Positions 19,741-28,168 of a DNA stretch of 64,000 bases are shown piece after piece. The stretch spans positions 1 through 64,000 of the forward strand of contig JACRPA010000010.1 of assembly GCA_016214145.1 (NCBI GenBank). Direction: 5' to 3'. The stretch comes from Rhodocyclales bacterium (GTDB lineage: Bacteria > Pseudomonadota > Gammaproteobacteria > Burkholderiales > Rhodocyclaceae). The notes under the pieces were generated by a model, which had not been told where the DNA came from, did not search any database, and saw only the letters and a program-made list of their open reading frames with translations. Both the position numbers and the translations under genes were made by a program. How positions within the stretch are numbered: the stretch's first letter is position 1; each line of letters opens with the position of its first letter.

Positions 19741-19929
19741 TCAGGCCGGCAAGCAGGGAACATGGCGGCCGCGGTCTTTCGCCTTGGCCTTGCCGGCTGT
19801 CGCCAGAACCAGCACGCCGCGCTTCAGCGCCTGCCAGGCGAGGCTCAGATATTCGCCCATGGCCTCGCTGCGCAGGCGCCGGGCTTTGGCGATGTAGGCT
19901 TCGATTTCGTCATAGTCGTAGTTTTCCAT
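19741..19929 (-). CDS. small conserved-looking protein of unknown function
   Basis: 62 residues: MENYDYDEIEAYIAKARRLR, then SEAMGEYLSLAWQALKRG and a basic end. An excellent ribosome binding site (AAGGAGA, 7 nt before the ATG) argues that it is translated. The N-terminal half predicts an amphipathic helix. It diverges from the LysR regulator at 20081 with 151 bp between them, so it may be a target of that regulator. I do not recognise a named family. Confidence 0.6.
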   Translation of the reverse strand: MENYDYDEIEAYIAKARRLRSEAMGEYLSLAWQALKRGVLVLATAGKAKAKDRGRHVPCLPA

Positions 19930-20014
19930 TTTGCATCTCCTTGTAAGTCGATTGGGTGGTCGGCTCCCCCTCCTTGTGAGCTGGTTTGCCGATCCGCAAT
20001 GACAATATAAGGAC

Positions 20015-20030
20015 GTTGCTGCACCGCAAC
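20015..20030. promoter_or_regulatory. dyad GTTGC-N6-GCAAC, candidate LysR-type operator
   Basis: Perfect 5-bp arms spaced by 6 bp lie between the small divergent gene and the LysR gene. LysR regulators usually bind such dyads in their own divergent promoter region. Assignment is by position only. Confidence 0.4.
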
Positions 20031-20080
20031 AAACGATATATAGTTATGCGACGCATTAGGAAAGCTAAATCGTTCCGTAA

Positions 20081-21028
20081 ATGGGCTACCACCTGCCTCC
20101 CCTGAATTCGCTGCGCGCCTTCGAGTCGGCGGCCCGCCACCTGAGCTTCAAGAGGGCGGCCGAGGAACTGCATGTGACGCCGGCGGCGATCAGCCACCAG
20201 ATCAAGGCCCTCGAGGCTTACCTCGGGACGCCCTTGTTCCGGCGCCTGACGCGCGCCCTCGATCTCACCGAAGAAGGGCGCGCCATGCTGCCCAAGCTGC
20301 AGGAAGGCTTCGAGTGTCTGGCCGCCGCCGTGGAACGCACGCGGCCTCATGCCGGAGGCGGCACCCTGGCGGTATGCGCGCCGCCCTCCTTCGCCGCACG
20401 CTGGCTGATGCCGCGCCTGCATCGCTTTACCGCCGCCCATCCGGACATCGAGCTGCGCCTGTCCACCAGCCTGTCCACCATCGACAGCCGGGATGCCGGC
20501 ACGACAGCCGGCGAACCGGTGGACCTGCGCGATGCCGGCTCGGACGTGGAAATCCGCTTCGGCAACGGACGCTACGGAACCCTGCGCGCGGATCGCATCT
20601 TCGGCGTGTCCTACGTGGCGGTTTGCAGCCCGCGTCTGCTCACGGGCAAGCGCCCGCTGCACAAGCCTCTGGACCTGCGCCATCATGTGCTGATCCACGA
20701 CGACACCATCCCCGACCTGGATGAGCGGCCGAGCTGGGCACAGTGGCTGAAGATGGCCGGGGAAAGCGGAGTGGAGTCCGGCACCGGCCCCCATTTCAGC
20801 AATGCCGGCTTGGCCATCGAAGCGGCCATCGACGGCCTCGGCGTGGCCCTGGCGCCGCGGCCGCTGGTGTCGGCGGACGTGGCGGAGGGCCGGCTGGCAA
20901 TGCCGTTCGACATCGCCGTGCCTTCGCGCTATGCCTACTGGCTGGTGTGCCCGGAGGCGACGGCGGAGCGGCCGGCGGCCGGGGCATTCCGGGACTGGCT
21001 GCTCGGCGAAGCGAAACAGGAAAGCTGA
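20081..21028 (+). CDS. LysR family transcriptional regulator, GcvA-like
   Basis: 315 residues. The N-terminal winged helix (LPPLNSLRAFESAARHLSF, AAEELHVTPAAISHQIKALE) is very close to GcvA regulators. The effector domain (about 95-310) has the GcvA-type VEIRFGNGRYG and NAGLAIEAAIDGLGVALAP. An insert with SRDAGTTAGEPVDLRDAG (about 142-160) lengthens the usual STxxxVDF loop. No glycine-cleavage gene lies nearby, so the target is unknown; the divergent small gene is the best candidate. Confidence 0.88.
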   Translation: MGYHLPPLNSLRAFESAARHLSFKRAAEELHVTPAAISHQIKALEAYLGTPLFRRLTRALDLTEEGRAMLPKLQEGFECLAAAVERTRPHAGGGTLAVCAPPSFAARWLMPRLHRFTAAHPDIELRLSTSLSTIDSRDAGTTAGEPVDLRDAGSDVEIRFGNGRYGTLRADRIFGVSYVAVCSPRLLTGKRPLHKPLDLRHHVLIHDDTIPDLDERPSWAQWLKMAGESGVESGTGPHFSNAGLAIEAAIDGLGVALAPRPLVSADVAEGRLAMPFDIAVPSRYAYWLVCPEATAERPAAGAFRDWLLGEAKQES

Positions 21029-21035
21029 ACCACTG

Positions 21036-21560
21036 CTATACCTCGCGCAATGCGCGGTAGCGCCCGCCGTGGAACACCAGCGGCGCCTTGTCCTGGCGGC
21101 TGCAGCCCTCGACACGGCCGAGGAAGATGAGGTGGTCGCCGCCGGCGTGCTGCGCCTCGTTGCGGCATTCGAGGACGGCGCAGCAGCCGGACAGCAGCGG
21201 CGCGCCGCCGAGTCCTTCGCGCCAGTCGATGTCGGCGAACTTGTCGCTGTTGCGCTGGGCGAAGCGCTCCGAAACCGCCTGCTGGTCGGCCGCCAGCACA
21301 TTCACCGCGAAGTGGCTCGCCTTGCGAAATGCCGCGAGGTTCGGCGAAGCCAGCGACAGGCTCCATAGCACCAGCGGCGGATCGAGCGACACGGTGTTGA
21401 AGGAATTCACCGTCAGGCCGATGGCGCGGCCGTCGGGGTCGAGCGCGGTCACCACGGTGACGCCGGTGGCGAAGGCGCCGAGCGCATCGCGCAGCGCGCG
21501 GTGGCCGTCCTCCGCGCTGTTCCACGGACTGACCGAATGCGGTTCGCAAGGCTTGTTCAT
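21036..21560 (-). CDS. flavin reductase family protein (FMN-binding split barrel)
   Basis: 174 residues. ALGAFATGVTVVTALDPDGR, GLTVNSFNTVSLDPPLVLWS (typical NSF-S-SLDPPLV block), FAVNVLAADQ and DHLIFLGRVE match the HpaC/ActVB-type NAD(P)H:flavin oxidoreductases. Such enzymes supply reduced FMN or FAD to partner monooxygenases, but none is encoded nearby. The ATG at 21560 is preferred over the preceding TTG. It converges on the LysR gene. Confidence 0.88.
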   Translation of the reverse strand: MNKPCEPHSVSPWNSAEDGHRALRDALGAFATGVTVVTALDPDGRAIGLTVNSFNTVSLDPPLVLWSLSLASPNLAAFRKASHFAVNVLAADQQAVSERFAQRNSDKFADIDWREGLGGAPLLSGCCAVLECRNEAQHAGGDHLIFLGRVEGCSRQDKAPLVFHGGRYRALREV

Positions 21561-21663
21561 CAATTGAATTACGGGCGTTGCCGTCGAATACTTTAGAATT
21601 GAACGAGACTAACCGCCTCACGACCGCATGGCAAGCGCACCGGCGTGAGCCCCTTGTCACCTC

Positions 21664-22698
21664 ATGGTTAAAGACGATTCCGCCGGCTTTCCGCTTGCGC
21701 TGATCCGCTGGCAGAAACAGGCCGGCCGGCACGATCTGCCCTGGCAGTCGAAGGGCCGCGCGCGCGATCCCTACCGCGTCTGGCTCTCCGAGATCATGCT
21801 GCAGCAGACGCAGGTGACTACGGTGATCCCGTATTACCAGCGCTTCCTCGCCCGCTTCCCTGATCTGGCCAGCCTCGCCGCCGCGCCGACGGAAGACGTC
21901 ATGGCGCTGTGGAGCGGACTCGGCTATTACGCGCGGGCGCGCAACCTGCAGCGGGCGGCGCAGGACGTCGTCGCCAGGCACGGCGGCCGCTTCCCGCGCC
22001 GGGTCGCCGACATCGAAACGCTGCCGGGCATCGGCCGCTCCACCGCCGCCGCCATCGCCGTCTTTGCCTTCGGCGCGCGCGCGGCCATCCTCGATGGCAA
22101 CGTCAAGCGCGTGCTGGCGCGCGTCTTCGGCATCGAAGGCTTTCCAGGCGAAAAGACGGTGGAGGCGCGCCTGTGGGCACTGGCCGAATCGCTGCTGCCG
22201 GAAAGCGAACTGGTGGCCTACACGCAGGGACTGATGGACCTCGGCGCGACGCTGTGCTCGCGGAGCAAGCCGCGCTGCGGCGACTGCCCCGTGGCGGCGC
22301 AGTGCGTCGCGCGGCGACAAGGACGCATCGCCGAACTGCCGACGCCTCGCGCGAAGCGCGCCGTGCCGCAGCGTTCGGTCATGCTACTGGTGCTGCGCAG
22401 CCGAGGTCGCGTGCTGCTGGAGCGGCGGCCGCCGAAGGGCATCTGGGGCGGACTGCTGTCGCTGCCCGAACTGCCCGACGGGAAACTGCCTCGCCGGTAT
22501 GCCGGGGCGGTGCCCCTGCCCGTTCTGCGCCACGCCTTCACGCATTTCCGCCTCGACATCACGCCGCTGCTGTGCAAAGTCAGTCGCTGCAATACGGCGG
22601 AAGGCTGCGTCTGGCTGAGCCTGAAGAAGCTGGACGAGGCGCCATTGCCGGCGCCGGTACGGAAGATCCTGAAAACGGTTGCTGCGACCAAGCCTTGA
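21664..22698 (+). CDS. mutY: adenine DNA glycosylase
   Basis: 344 residues. The N-terminal helix-hairpin-helix glycosylase has EIMLQQTQVTTVIPYYQRF, LPGIGRSTAAAIAVFAFG and the catalytic aspartate in LDGNVKRVLAR. The 4Fe-4S cluster cysteines C-SRSKPR-C-GD-C-PVAAQ-C are intact. The C-terminal NUDIX-like domain (about 235-340) recognises 8-oxoG. It removes adenine opposite 8-oxoguanine. Confidence 0.96.
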   Translation: MVKDDSAGFPLALIRWQKQAGRHDLPWQSKGRARDPYRVWLSEIMLQQTQVTTVIPYYQRFLARFPDLASLAAAPTEDVMALWSGLGYYARARNLQRAAQDVVARHGGRFPRRVADIETLPGIGRSTAAAIAVFAFGARAAILDGNVKRVLARVFGIEGFPGEKTVEARLWALAESLLPESELVAYTQGLMDLGATLCSRSKPRCGDCPVAAQCVARRQGRIAELPTPRAKRAVPQRSVMLLVLRSRGRVLLERRPPKGIWGGLLSLPELPDGKLPRRYAGAVPLPVLRHAFTHFRLDITPLLCKVSRCNTAEGCVWLSLKKLDEAPLPAPVRKILKTVAATKP

Positions 22699-22706
22699 AA
22701 CACCGC

Positions 22707-22798
22707 TGTGGGAGCGGCGTCCACGCCGCGATTGCGCCCCGCAGGAAATACCCTTGGGGTGCAGCCGCCGATATCGCGGCGTGGACGCCGCTCCCACA
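22707..22798. repeat. REP-like element with perfect 26-bp inverted arms
   Basis: The left arm (22707-22732) and right arm (22773-22798) are exact reverse complements over 26 bp, starting TGTGGGAGCGGCGTCC and ending with CTCCCACA. The 40-bp centre is not symmetric. It lies between the converging mutY and LON-domain genes and may terminate both. It is related to 3701-3753. Confidence 0.9.
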
Positions 22799-22808
22799 CG
22801 AACTGCCC

Positions 22809-23441
22809 TTACTTGACGAGTCCGCGCTGGGCGAGAAACTTGAATACGATTTCCAGACGGGAAATCGGCTCTTCCAGTTCGAGCAGCTTCTGCCGCGCGA
22901 TAGGCGGGATCGGCAGCAGTTCGCAAAAGCGATAACCGACCCAGGCCGCGTCCTCGAAGCGGTGCGGCGGCGGCAGGCGCTCGGCGCCGGCATCGGCCAC
23001 CATCGCCTGCAGCAGCGGCAGCAGCGCCGCCGCCAACGCCTCGGGCACCGGCATGTCCGCCTCGGCGGCAATCGCCTCGACGCGCGCCTGCAGCAGGCCT
23101 TCGCGGTCGGCCTCGCTGGAGAGGATGCGGAAGCGCCCCTCGCCGCGCACCGTGATGTTGAGGATGCCCGGCTGGGTCATGTCCCAGGCGACGATGCGCG
23201 CCTCCGTGCCCACCGGATGCGGCTGCGCCGGCGCGCCCACCTCGGCGCCCTCGGCGATGAGGCAGATGCCGAAGGCGCTCTCCCGCTTGAAGCAGTCCTT
23301 GACCAGCGTCATGTAACGCTGCTCGAAGACGCGCAGGCCGAGCGTGCCGCCGGGGAACAGCACGGCGTTGAGGGGAAAGAGGGACAGCTTCTGCGGTTCG
23401 GCGGCGGGATTTCGCCGCGGGGGGAGGTTGAGAATGGCCAA
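22809..23441 (-). CDS. LON substrate-binding domain protein
   Basis: 210 residues. LFPLNAVLFPGGTLGLRVFE and YMTLVKDCFKRESAFGICLI are the LON N-terminal domain; there is no ATPase or protease part. Stand-alone LON-domain proteins of this length are widespread and their role is unknown. It is followed by the Gx-transporter gene in the opposite part of the minus-strand group, 33 bp away. Confidence 0.9.
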   Translation of the reverse strand: MAILNLPPRRNPAAEPQKLSLFPLNAVLFPGGTLGLRVFEQRYMTLVKDCFKRESAFGICLIAEGAEVGAPAQPHPVGTEARIVAWDMTQPGILNITVRGEGRFRILSSEADREGLLQARVEAIAAEADMPVPEALAAALLPLLQAMVADAGAERLPPPHRFEDAAWVGYRFCELLPIPPIARQKLLELEEPISRLEIVFKFLAQRGLVK

Positions 23442-23474
23442 GATCGCCTGTCCGGATGTGTGCCGTCGCGACGG

Positions 23475-23999
23475 CTAATGGGGTTGGGGAGGTTCCTCGA
23501 GCAGCTTTGCCGCGGCGAGTCCGTTGGCCAGACCGAATAGTAACGCGGCCAGGGCGAAGAACGGCAGCAGGTAGAACAGGCCGTCGTGCGGCACCAGCCA
23601 CAGCCGCGCCACGGCGAGCTGGCCGGCGATGTGGGCGAAGGCGGCGATGAGGCTCTGGCTCACCGGGCCGAAGCCGCGCTTCGGCAGGTGCATGGCGAGG
23701 CCGAGCGCCAGCAGGCTGGCCAGCGCGCCGGCGAGGCTGAGGAAGAAGCCCGGCGCGAGAAACTGTCCGAGCAGCAGGCTGCCGGCCACCACGCGCAGCA
23801 GCGAGACCCAGACGGCGTCGCGCCAGCCGTAGCGCGCCAGCACAACGAGCGTGATGATATTGGCCAGGCCCGGCTTCACGCCCGGCAGCGGCATGGGGAT
23901 GGCCGCCTCCACCACCGACAGGGCGATGGCCGCCGCCGCATAGCGCGCGATGCGGTGGTCGTCGGCGGTGGCCGTCAGTTCAATGCTCGCGGCGGGCAT
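23475..23999 (-). CDS. Gx transporter family membrane protein
   Basis: 174 residues, mostly hydrophobic with five or six predicted helices. LPGVKPGLANIITLVVLARYG is the signature of the family formerly named heptaprenyl diphosphate synthase component I and now Gx transporter. It usually stands beside a NusG domain II protein and FAD:protein FMN transferase; here the NusG-II gene is 66 bp upstream, but no ApbE is in view. Substrate unknown. Confidence 0.87.
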   Translation of the reverse strand: MPAASIELTATADDHRIARYAAAAIALSVVEAAIPMPLPGVKPGLANIITLVVLARYGWRDAVWVSLLRVVAGSLLLGQFLAPGFFLSLAGALASLLALGLAMHLPKRGFGPVSQSLIAAFAHIAGQLAVARLWLVPHDGLFYLLPFFALAALLFGLANGLAAAKLLEEPPQPH

Positions 24000-24015
24000 T
24001 CCCCCTCTCCCCCGT

Positions 24016-24040
24016 CCCCTCTCCCGCGAGGGGAGAGGGG
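24016..24040. repeat. CCCCTCTCCC/GGGGAGAGGGG hairpin
   Basis: 10-bp arms with a GCGA loop between the Gx-transporter start and the NusG-II stop. It belongs to the same class as 61656-61677 and the element inside hemW. Confidence 0.8.
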
Positions 24041-24065
24041 AGGTTCGTGAGCCGCTTTGCGGCTG

Positions 24066-24443
24066 CTAATACGAAAGACTGTCATGGCTGGCGGCGCGTC
24101 CGGCGATGGACAGGCTGATGTGGCTCGGCGCGCAGATGGCGATGGCGTTGGGCTGGGTCAGCCAGCCCTGGCGCACGCAGTACTGGCGCGGGCCGGGATC
24201 GGCGGCGACGCGCGCGCGCCCCGGCTGCACCTCGATGACGCTGGTGCCCAGCGCGCCGGCCACCTCGATGCGCCGCGCCTGCGTGAGCGGCAGCTCGGCG
24301 ACGACAATGCCGTCACGGCGCACCACGGCCTTTTCCGCCGCGCCGCCCGAAAAGGCGATCGGCGCCAGGGCGCCGGTGCCGGCGGCGAAGAGCAGCAGCA
24401 CGGCCCAGTCGCCGGGTTTCATGAAACGCAGGAAGGTTTTCAC
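24066..24443 (-). CDS. NusG domain II-containing protein
   Basis: 125 residues from a GTG that overlaps the rapZ stop as GTGA; an ATG seven codons later is the alternative. One N-terminal membrane helix ([20 protein letters not shown]) is followed by a periplasmic NusG-II fold ([34 protein letters not shown] and [17 protein letters not shown]). It pairs genetically with the Gx transporter. Function unknown; an electron-transfer or flavin-related role is suggested by usual neighbours. Confidence 0.85.
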   Translation of the reverse strand: MKTFLRFMKPGDWAVLLLFAAGTGALAPIAFSGGAAEKAVVRRDGIVVAELPLTQARRIEVAGALGTSVIEVQPGRARVAADPGPRQYCVRQGWLTQPNAIAICAPSHISLSIAGRAASHDSLSY

Positions 24444-25279
24444 AGCAGGGCGCGATGGCGCACCAAAACGCGCGCCTGGTCGCGGAACTGGCCGGCCAGC
24501 CACTCGGCGAGGTACACCGAACGGTGCTGCCCGCCGGTGCAGCCCACCGCCACCGTGAGATAGCTGCGGTTGTCGCGCACATAGGACGGCAGCCACTCGG
24601 CGAGGAAGCCGCGGATGTCCTCCGCCATCTTGCGCACCTCGGCCTGCCCTTCGAGGAAGCGCGCCACTTCCGGGTCGCGTCCGGTGAGCGGGCGAAGCTG
24701 CGGATCGTAGTGCGGATTGGGCAGGCAGCGCACGTCGAAGACCAGGTCGGCGTCGAGCGGGATGCCGTGCTTGTAGCCGAAGGACTCGAACAGCAAAGTC
24801 AGTCCCTGGGACACGGCGAGCCGGGCGAAATCGAGGATCCAGGCGCGCAGCGCGTTCGGATTCAGGCTGCTGGTGTCGATGCGATTGCCCAGGCCGGCGA
24901 TGTTCTCCAGCATCCCGCGCTCGCGCACGATGGCCTCTGCCAGGGTGGTCTCCTCGTTCGACAGCGGGTGGCCGCGCCGCGTCTCGGAAAAGCGCGCGAT
25001 GAGGGTTTCGTCGCGCGCCTCGAGGAAGACGAAGCGCGTCGGGATGCCCATGGCCTGCAGGTCGCGCAGCTGCTGCGGCAGGGCGGCGATGGAAGCGCCC
25101 GCGCGCACATCGATCGCCACCGCCACCCGCTCGCACCCCTCCTCGCGCAGCTGGCGCACCAGCTGCGGCAGCAGGGTGGCCGGCAGATTGTCGACGCAGT
25201 AATAGCCGGCGTCCTCCAGCACGTGGAGCGCGATGCTCTTGCCGGAGCCGGACAGGCCGCTGATCAGGATGAGCTGCAT
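24440..25279 (-). CDS. rapZ: RNase adapter protein RapZ (YvcJ family)
   Basis: 279 residues from the ATG at 25277-25279. Walker [28 protein letters not shown]-type segment ([20 protein letters not shown]) and C-terminal [17 protein letters not shown] are intact. In enterobacteria RapZ directs glmZ decay; in other bacteria it is a nucleotide-binding regulator. No PTS genes lie nearby, unlike the usual ptsN-rapZ order. Confidence 0.95.
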   Translation of the reverse strand: MQLILISGLSGSGKSIALHVLEDAGYYCVDNLPATLLPQLVRQLREEGCERVAVAIDVRAGASIAALPQQLRDLQAMGIPTRFVFLEARDETLIARFSETRRGHPLSNEETTLAEAIVRERGMLENIAGLGNRIDTSSLNPNALRAWILDFARLAVSQGLTLLFESFGYKHGIPLDADLVFDVRCLPNPHYDPQLRPLTGRDPEVARFLEGQAEVRKMAEDIRGFLAEWLPSYVRDNRSYLTVAVGCTGGQHRSVYLAEWLAGQFRDQARVLVRHRALL

Positions 25280-25369
25280 CGGAAATTGCCAGTTCGGAAG
25301 GAACCCAAGCATAGCCAAAAGCACCGCTTCTTGCCATCATTCGCCTTGCCAGAACCCACGGAGAAAGCC

Positions 25370-26215
25370 ATGACTTTCGCAACCCTGCTCTACGAAACCG
25401 CCGGCCGCATCGCCCGCATCACCCTCAACCGCCCGGAGCGGCTGAATGCCATAGACGAAAAGATGCCGGGCGAGATCCGCGCTGCGGTGGAGCGGGCCAA
25501 TGCCGACGACGGCATCCACGTCATCGTCCTGCAGGGGGCCGGGCGCGGTTTCTGCTCGGGCTACGACCTGAAGGCCTTCGCCGAGGCCGAGGGCGAGAAC
25601 CCCGGCGTGCAGTCGATGCCGTGGGACCCGATGGTGGACTACCGCTTCATGAAGCAGTGCACCGACGACTTCTTCTCGCTGTGGCGCTCCTACAAGCCGG
25701 TGATCTGCAAGGTGCATGGCTACGCCGTGGCCGGCGGCAGCGATATCGCGCTGTGCGCGGACATCGTGATCATGGCCGAGGACGCGAAGATCGGCTACCC
25801 GCCGGCGCGCGTCTGGGGCTGCCCGACGACGGCCATGTGGGTGTTCCGCATCGGCGCCGAGAAGGCGAAGCGCATGCTGCTCACCGGCGACCTGGTCGAC
25901 GGCCGCACCGCGAAGGAGATGGGGCTGGTCTACGACGCCGTGCCGGCGGCGGCACTCGATGCGGCGGTGGACGCGCTGGCGCAGCGCATGGCCGGCGTGC
26001 CGAAGAACCAGCTCATGATGCAGAAGCTGATGATCAACCAGGCCTACGAGAACATGGGCCTGGGCACCACGCAGATGATCGCCACGCTCTTCGACGGCAT
26101 CACGCGCCACTCGCCGGAAGGCATGTGGTTCAAGGCCTACTCGGAGGAACACGGTTTCCACGAGGCGGTGCGCCTGCGCGACTCGGGCGAGCCGATCCCG
26201 GGGTCGAAGCGCTAA
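25370..26215 (+). CDS. enoyl-CoA hydratase/isomerase family protein with altered active site
   Basis: 281 residues from the ATG at 25370 (GAGAAAG site upstream). The crotonase fold is clear: [32 protein letters not shown] (oxyanion hole), [20 protein letters not shown]. The usual catalytic glutamates are not where hydratases have them: GGSDIA replaces GGGxEL, and [13 protein letters not shown] replaces xxPExxLGxxPG. The protein therefore may catalyse a different crotonase reaction. It is isolated from the leucine operon and its stop overlaps the converging umuD-like stop. Confidence 0.88.
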   Translation: MTFATLLYETAGRIARITLNRPERLNAIDEKMPGEIRAAVERANADDGIHVIVLQGAGRGFCSGYDLKAFAEAEGENPGVQSMPWDPMVDYRFMKQCTDDFFSLWRSYKPVICKVHGYAVAGGSDIALCADIVIMAEDAKIGYPPARVWGCPTTAMWVFRIGAEKAKRMLLTGDLVDGRTAKEMGLVYDAVPAAALDAAVDALAQRMAGVPKNQLMMQKLMINQAYENMGLGTTQMIATLFDGITRHSPEGMWFKAYSEEHGFHEAVRLRDSGEPIPGSKR

Positions 26216-26634
26216 CGGCGCAAGGTGTGCACCACGCTGGTCGCCACGCCCCAGATCGACAGCTCCTGGCCGTCGGCCAACTCGATGGGATGGAAGCAGG
26301 GATTCTCCGGCAGCAGGCGAACATGGCCGTTGCGCTTGTGGAGGCGCTTCAGCGTCAGTTCGCCATCCACCATCGCCACCACGATGTCGCCGTCGGCCGC
26401 CTCCAGCGCGCGGTCCACCACCAGCAGGTCGCCGTCCTGGATGCCGGCGCCGGTCATCGACTGGCCCTGCACGCGGATGAAGAAGGTCGCCTCGCGGTGT
26501 TCGATCAGGTGCTCGTTGAGGTCGAGGCTGCCGTCGACGTGGTCCTCCGCGGCGGCGGGCAGGCCGGCCGGCACGCGGGAGAGGAAGAGCGGGCGTTCCG
26601 TACGCAGCGGATCAGGGGCGGGAGCGAAGATCAC
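26212..26634 (-). CDS. umuD: UmuD-like S24 family protein
   Basis: 140 residues; the GTG start overlaps the preceding stop as GTGA. It has the cleavage dipeptide AG (23-24), [11 protein letters not shown] with catalytic S59, [20 protein letters not shown] and DGELTLKRL with K96. This is the UmuD layout: short N-terminal arm and no DNA-binding domain. UmuD normally pairs with UmuC (Pol V), but no umuC follows; a crotonase gene converges instead. It shares AGLPAAAxD and other blocks with the upstream LexA-like gene, so the two may be tandem duplicates. Confidence 0.87.
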   Translation of the reverse strand: MIFAPAPDPLRTERPLFLSRVPAGLPAAAEDHVDGSLDLNEHLIEHREATFFIRVQGQSMTGAGIQDGDLLVVDRALEAADGDIVVAMVDGELTLKRLHKRNGHVRLLPENPCFHPIELADGQELSIWGVATSVVHTLRR

Positions 26635-27215
26635 TTGTACTTCCTGAAGCTGCCGGTGACGAGGCCGAAGATTTCCAGCTGGCCCTGCGGGCGGATCGGC
26701 GGATAGGCCGGGTTGCCCGCCTTGAGATAGGGGCCGCGCTTGTCCTGGGCGAGGTACTTCAGCGTGAACTCGTTGTCCACGATGGCCACCACGATGTCGC
26801 CGACACGAGCGGGGCGGCCCTTGTCCACCACGATGTAGTCGCCCGGCTGCAGGCCGGCGTCGATCATCGAGTCGCCCTTCACGGTGAGCAGGAGGGTGCG
26901 GCTGGGTGAATCCACCAGGAATTCGTCGATGGTGAGCGATTCGGCCGAGGCATCGTTGGCGGCGGCGGGCAGGCCGGCGCGCACCGAGTCGGCCACCGGC
27001 CGGTCGAAGAAGCGCGGGCCGGGGGCGAGCCGCCGGTCCGGCGTCGCCTGCAGGAAACCGGCGAGCTTGAGCCGGCCGGCCACGGCGTGGGCCGACGACA
27101 CCGAGCGCAAGCCGAGCAGCCGCGCCATGTGCGAGAACGACGGCAGGCTTCGATGCTCGGCGAAATAATCCTGCAGCCGGCCGAGATAGTCCGAATCGTG
27201 AGAGGGCTGGGGCAT
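26631..27215 (-). CDS. LexA-like transcriptional repressor with S24 peptidase domain
   Basis: 194 residues. The N-terminal winged helix (YLGRLQDYFAEHRSLPSFSH, MARLLGLRSVSSAHAVAGRL) differs from canonical LexA. The self-cleavage half has AG (80-81), VKGDSMIDAGLQPGDYIVVD (S116) and FTLKYL (K153). It should autocleave with RecA and control itself and the coupled umuD-like gene. Two dyads upstream (27240-27273) are the likely operators. Whether it is the genome's main LexA cannot be told here. Confidence 0.88.
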   Translation of the reverse strand: MPQPSHDSDYLGRLQDYFAEHRSLPSFSHMARLLGLRSVSSAHAVAGRLKLAGFLQATPDRRLAPGPRFFDRPVADSVRAGLPAAANDASAESLTIDEFLVDSPSRTLLLTVKGDSMIDAGLQPGDYIVVDKGRPARVGDIVVAIVDNEFTLKYLAQDKRGPYLKAGNPAYPPIRPQGQLEIFGLVTGSFRKYK

Positions 27216-27239
27216 GGGGTGTGGTTTCCGGTGGCCTCC

Positions 27240-27273
27240 GAATGATTATTCGCATGCTATCGAACGATCATTC
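27240..27273. promoter_or_regulatory. two GAAYGATYATTC boxes, candidate LexA-like operators
   Basis: GAATGATTATTC (27240-27251) and GAACGATCATTC (27262-27273) are near-palindromic 12-mers whose centres are 22 bp apart, two helical turns, so dimers would lie on one DNA face. They lie 25-58 bp upstream of the LexA-like start codon and also upstream of the divergent hydrolase gene at 27353. They do not match the enterobacterial SOS box. Confidence 0.6.
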
Positions 27274-27352
27274 ACTTGTAAAGGGGCCGGGCGATTGGCC
27301 ATTTGCTGCCGTTTGGGCCAAGATATTCCGCGCAAGCCCAGAGGTGATGACA

Positions 27353-28168
27353 ATGTTCCGACCCTTGACCGTGCTGGTTTCCTGCCTTTCGCTGTGCCTG
27401 CTCCCGGGGGCTGCGACGGCCGATGAGGCCGTCAGCGAATCGGTGATGACCGCGAAGTTTCCCGACCGCAGCATTTCGGCGCTGGTGACCCATCTCGCGC
27501 AGCACGACGCATTCAAGCGCGCGATCGTCCTGCTGCCCGGCCATCCGGGCATCATGAAGATCGAGTCGGCCGGGTCCTTCGGGCTGAAGGGGAATTTCCT
27601 CATCCGCAGTCGCCGCTTCTGGCTGGACCGCGAGACCGTGGTCTTGTCCGTCGACGCCCCGTCCGATGAATGGGGCAGCTTCACGACCCGCTTTCGGGCG
27701 GGCGCCCGCTATGCCGAGGATATCCGCGGGCTGGCGCAGGAGATCGAGAAGGCGTTCGGCAAGCTGCCGCTGGTTCTCGTCGGCACCAGCGAAGGCAGCG
27801 TCTCCGCCTACTATGCCGCCCGGGCGCTCGGCCCCGACAACGTCAAGGTGATCTTCAGCAGCTCCCTCTTCGACACGACCAGCCATTCCCACGGGCTGGC
27901 CTCGGTGGACTTCGACGACTTCAAGACGCCGATGCTGTGGGTGCACCACGCCGACGACCCCTGCCGCTGGACGGCGTATTGGCAGGCCAGGCGGCATGCC
28001 GAAAAAACCCGCTCGCCGCTGATTACCGTCCGCTCCTCGAATCCCGGCCGGGGCAATCCCTGCGAAGCGTTCTCGCAGCATGGCTTTGTCGGGGTCGAGG
28101 AGGAAACCGTGCGGGCGATGAAGCAGTGGGTCGTCGACGGCACTGCGGCGGATGTGGTCGCGCCCTAG
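27353..28168 (+). CDS. secreted alpha/beta-hydrolase fold protein
   Basis: 271 residues. The ATG at 27353 has a GAGG site about 8 nt upstream and starts a signal peptide (MFRPLTVLVSCLSLCLLPGA, cleavage after ATA). The nucleophile elbow GTSEGS (S at its centre) and a late HHADDPC aspartate fit the alpha/beta-hydrolase triad; a final histidine may be QHGF. Probably periplasmic. Substrate unknown. Its 3' end overlaps the converging bactofilin stop by 4 bp. Confidence 0.8.
   Translation: MFRPLTVLVSCLSLCLLPGAATADEAVSESVMTAKFPDRSISALVTHLAQHDAFKRAIVLLPGHPGIMKIESAGSFGLKGNFLIRSRRFWLDRETVVLSVDAPSDEWGSFTTRFRAGARYAEDIRGLAQEIEKAFGKLPLVLVGTSEGSVSAYYAARALGPDNVKVIFSSSLFDTTSHSHGLASVDFDDFKTPMLWVHHADDPCRWTAYWQARRHAEKTRSPLITVRSSNPGRGNPCEAFSQHGFVGVEEETVRAMKQWVVDGTAADVVAP

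Noticed and set aside
22707-22798. The 26-bp inverted arms as ends of a small transposon
   Set aside because: Only 40 bp lie between the arms and no target duplication is evident; a REP-type hairpin or bidirectional terminator explains it better.
27240-27273. Enterobacterial SOS boxes (CTG-N10-CAG) at the LexA-like promoter
   Set aside because: No CTG-N10-CAG match; the visible dyads are GAAYGATYATTC and would imply a different specificity.
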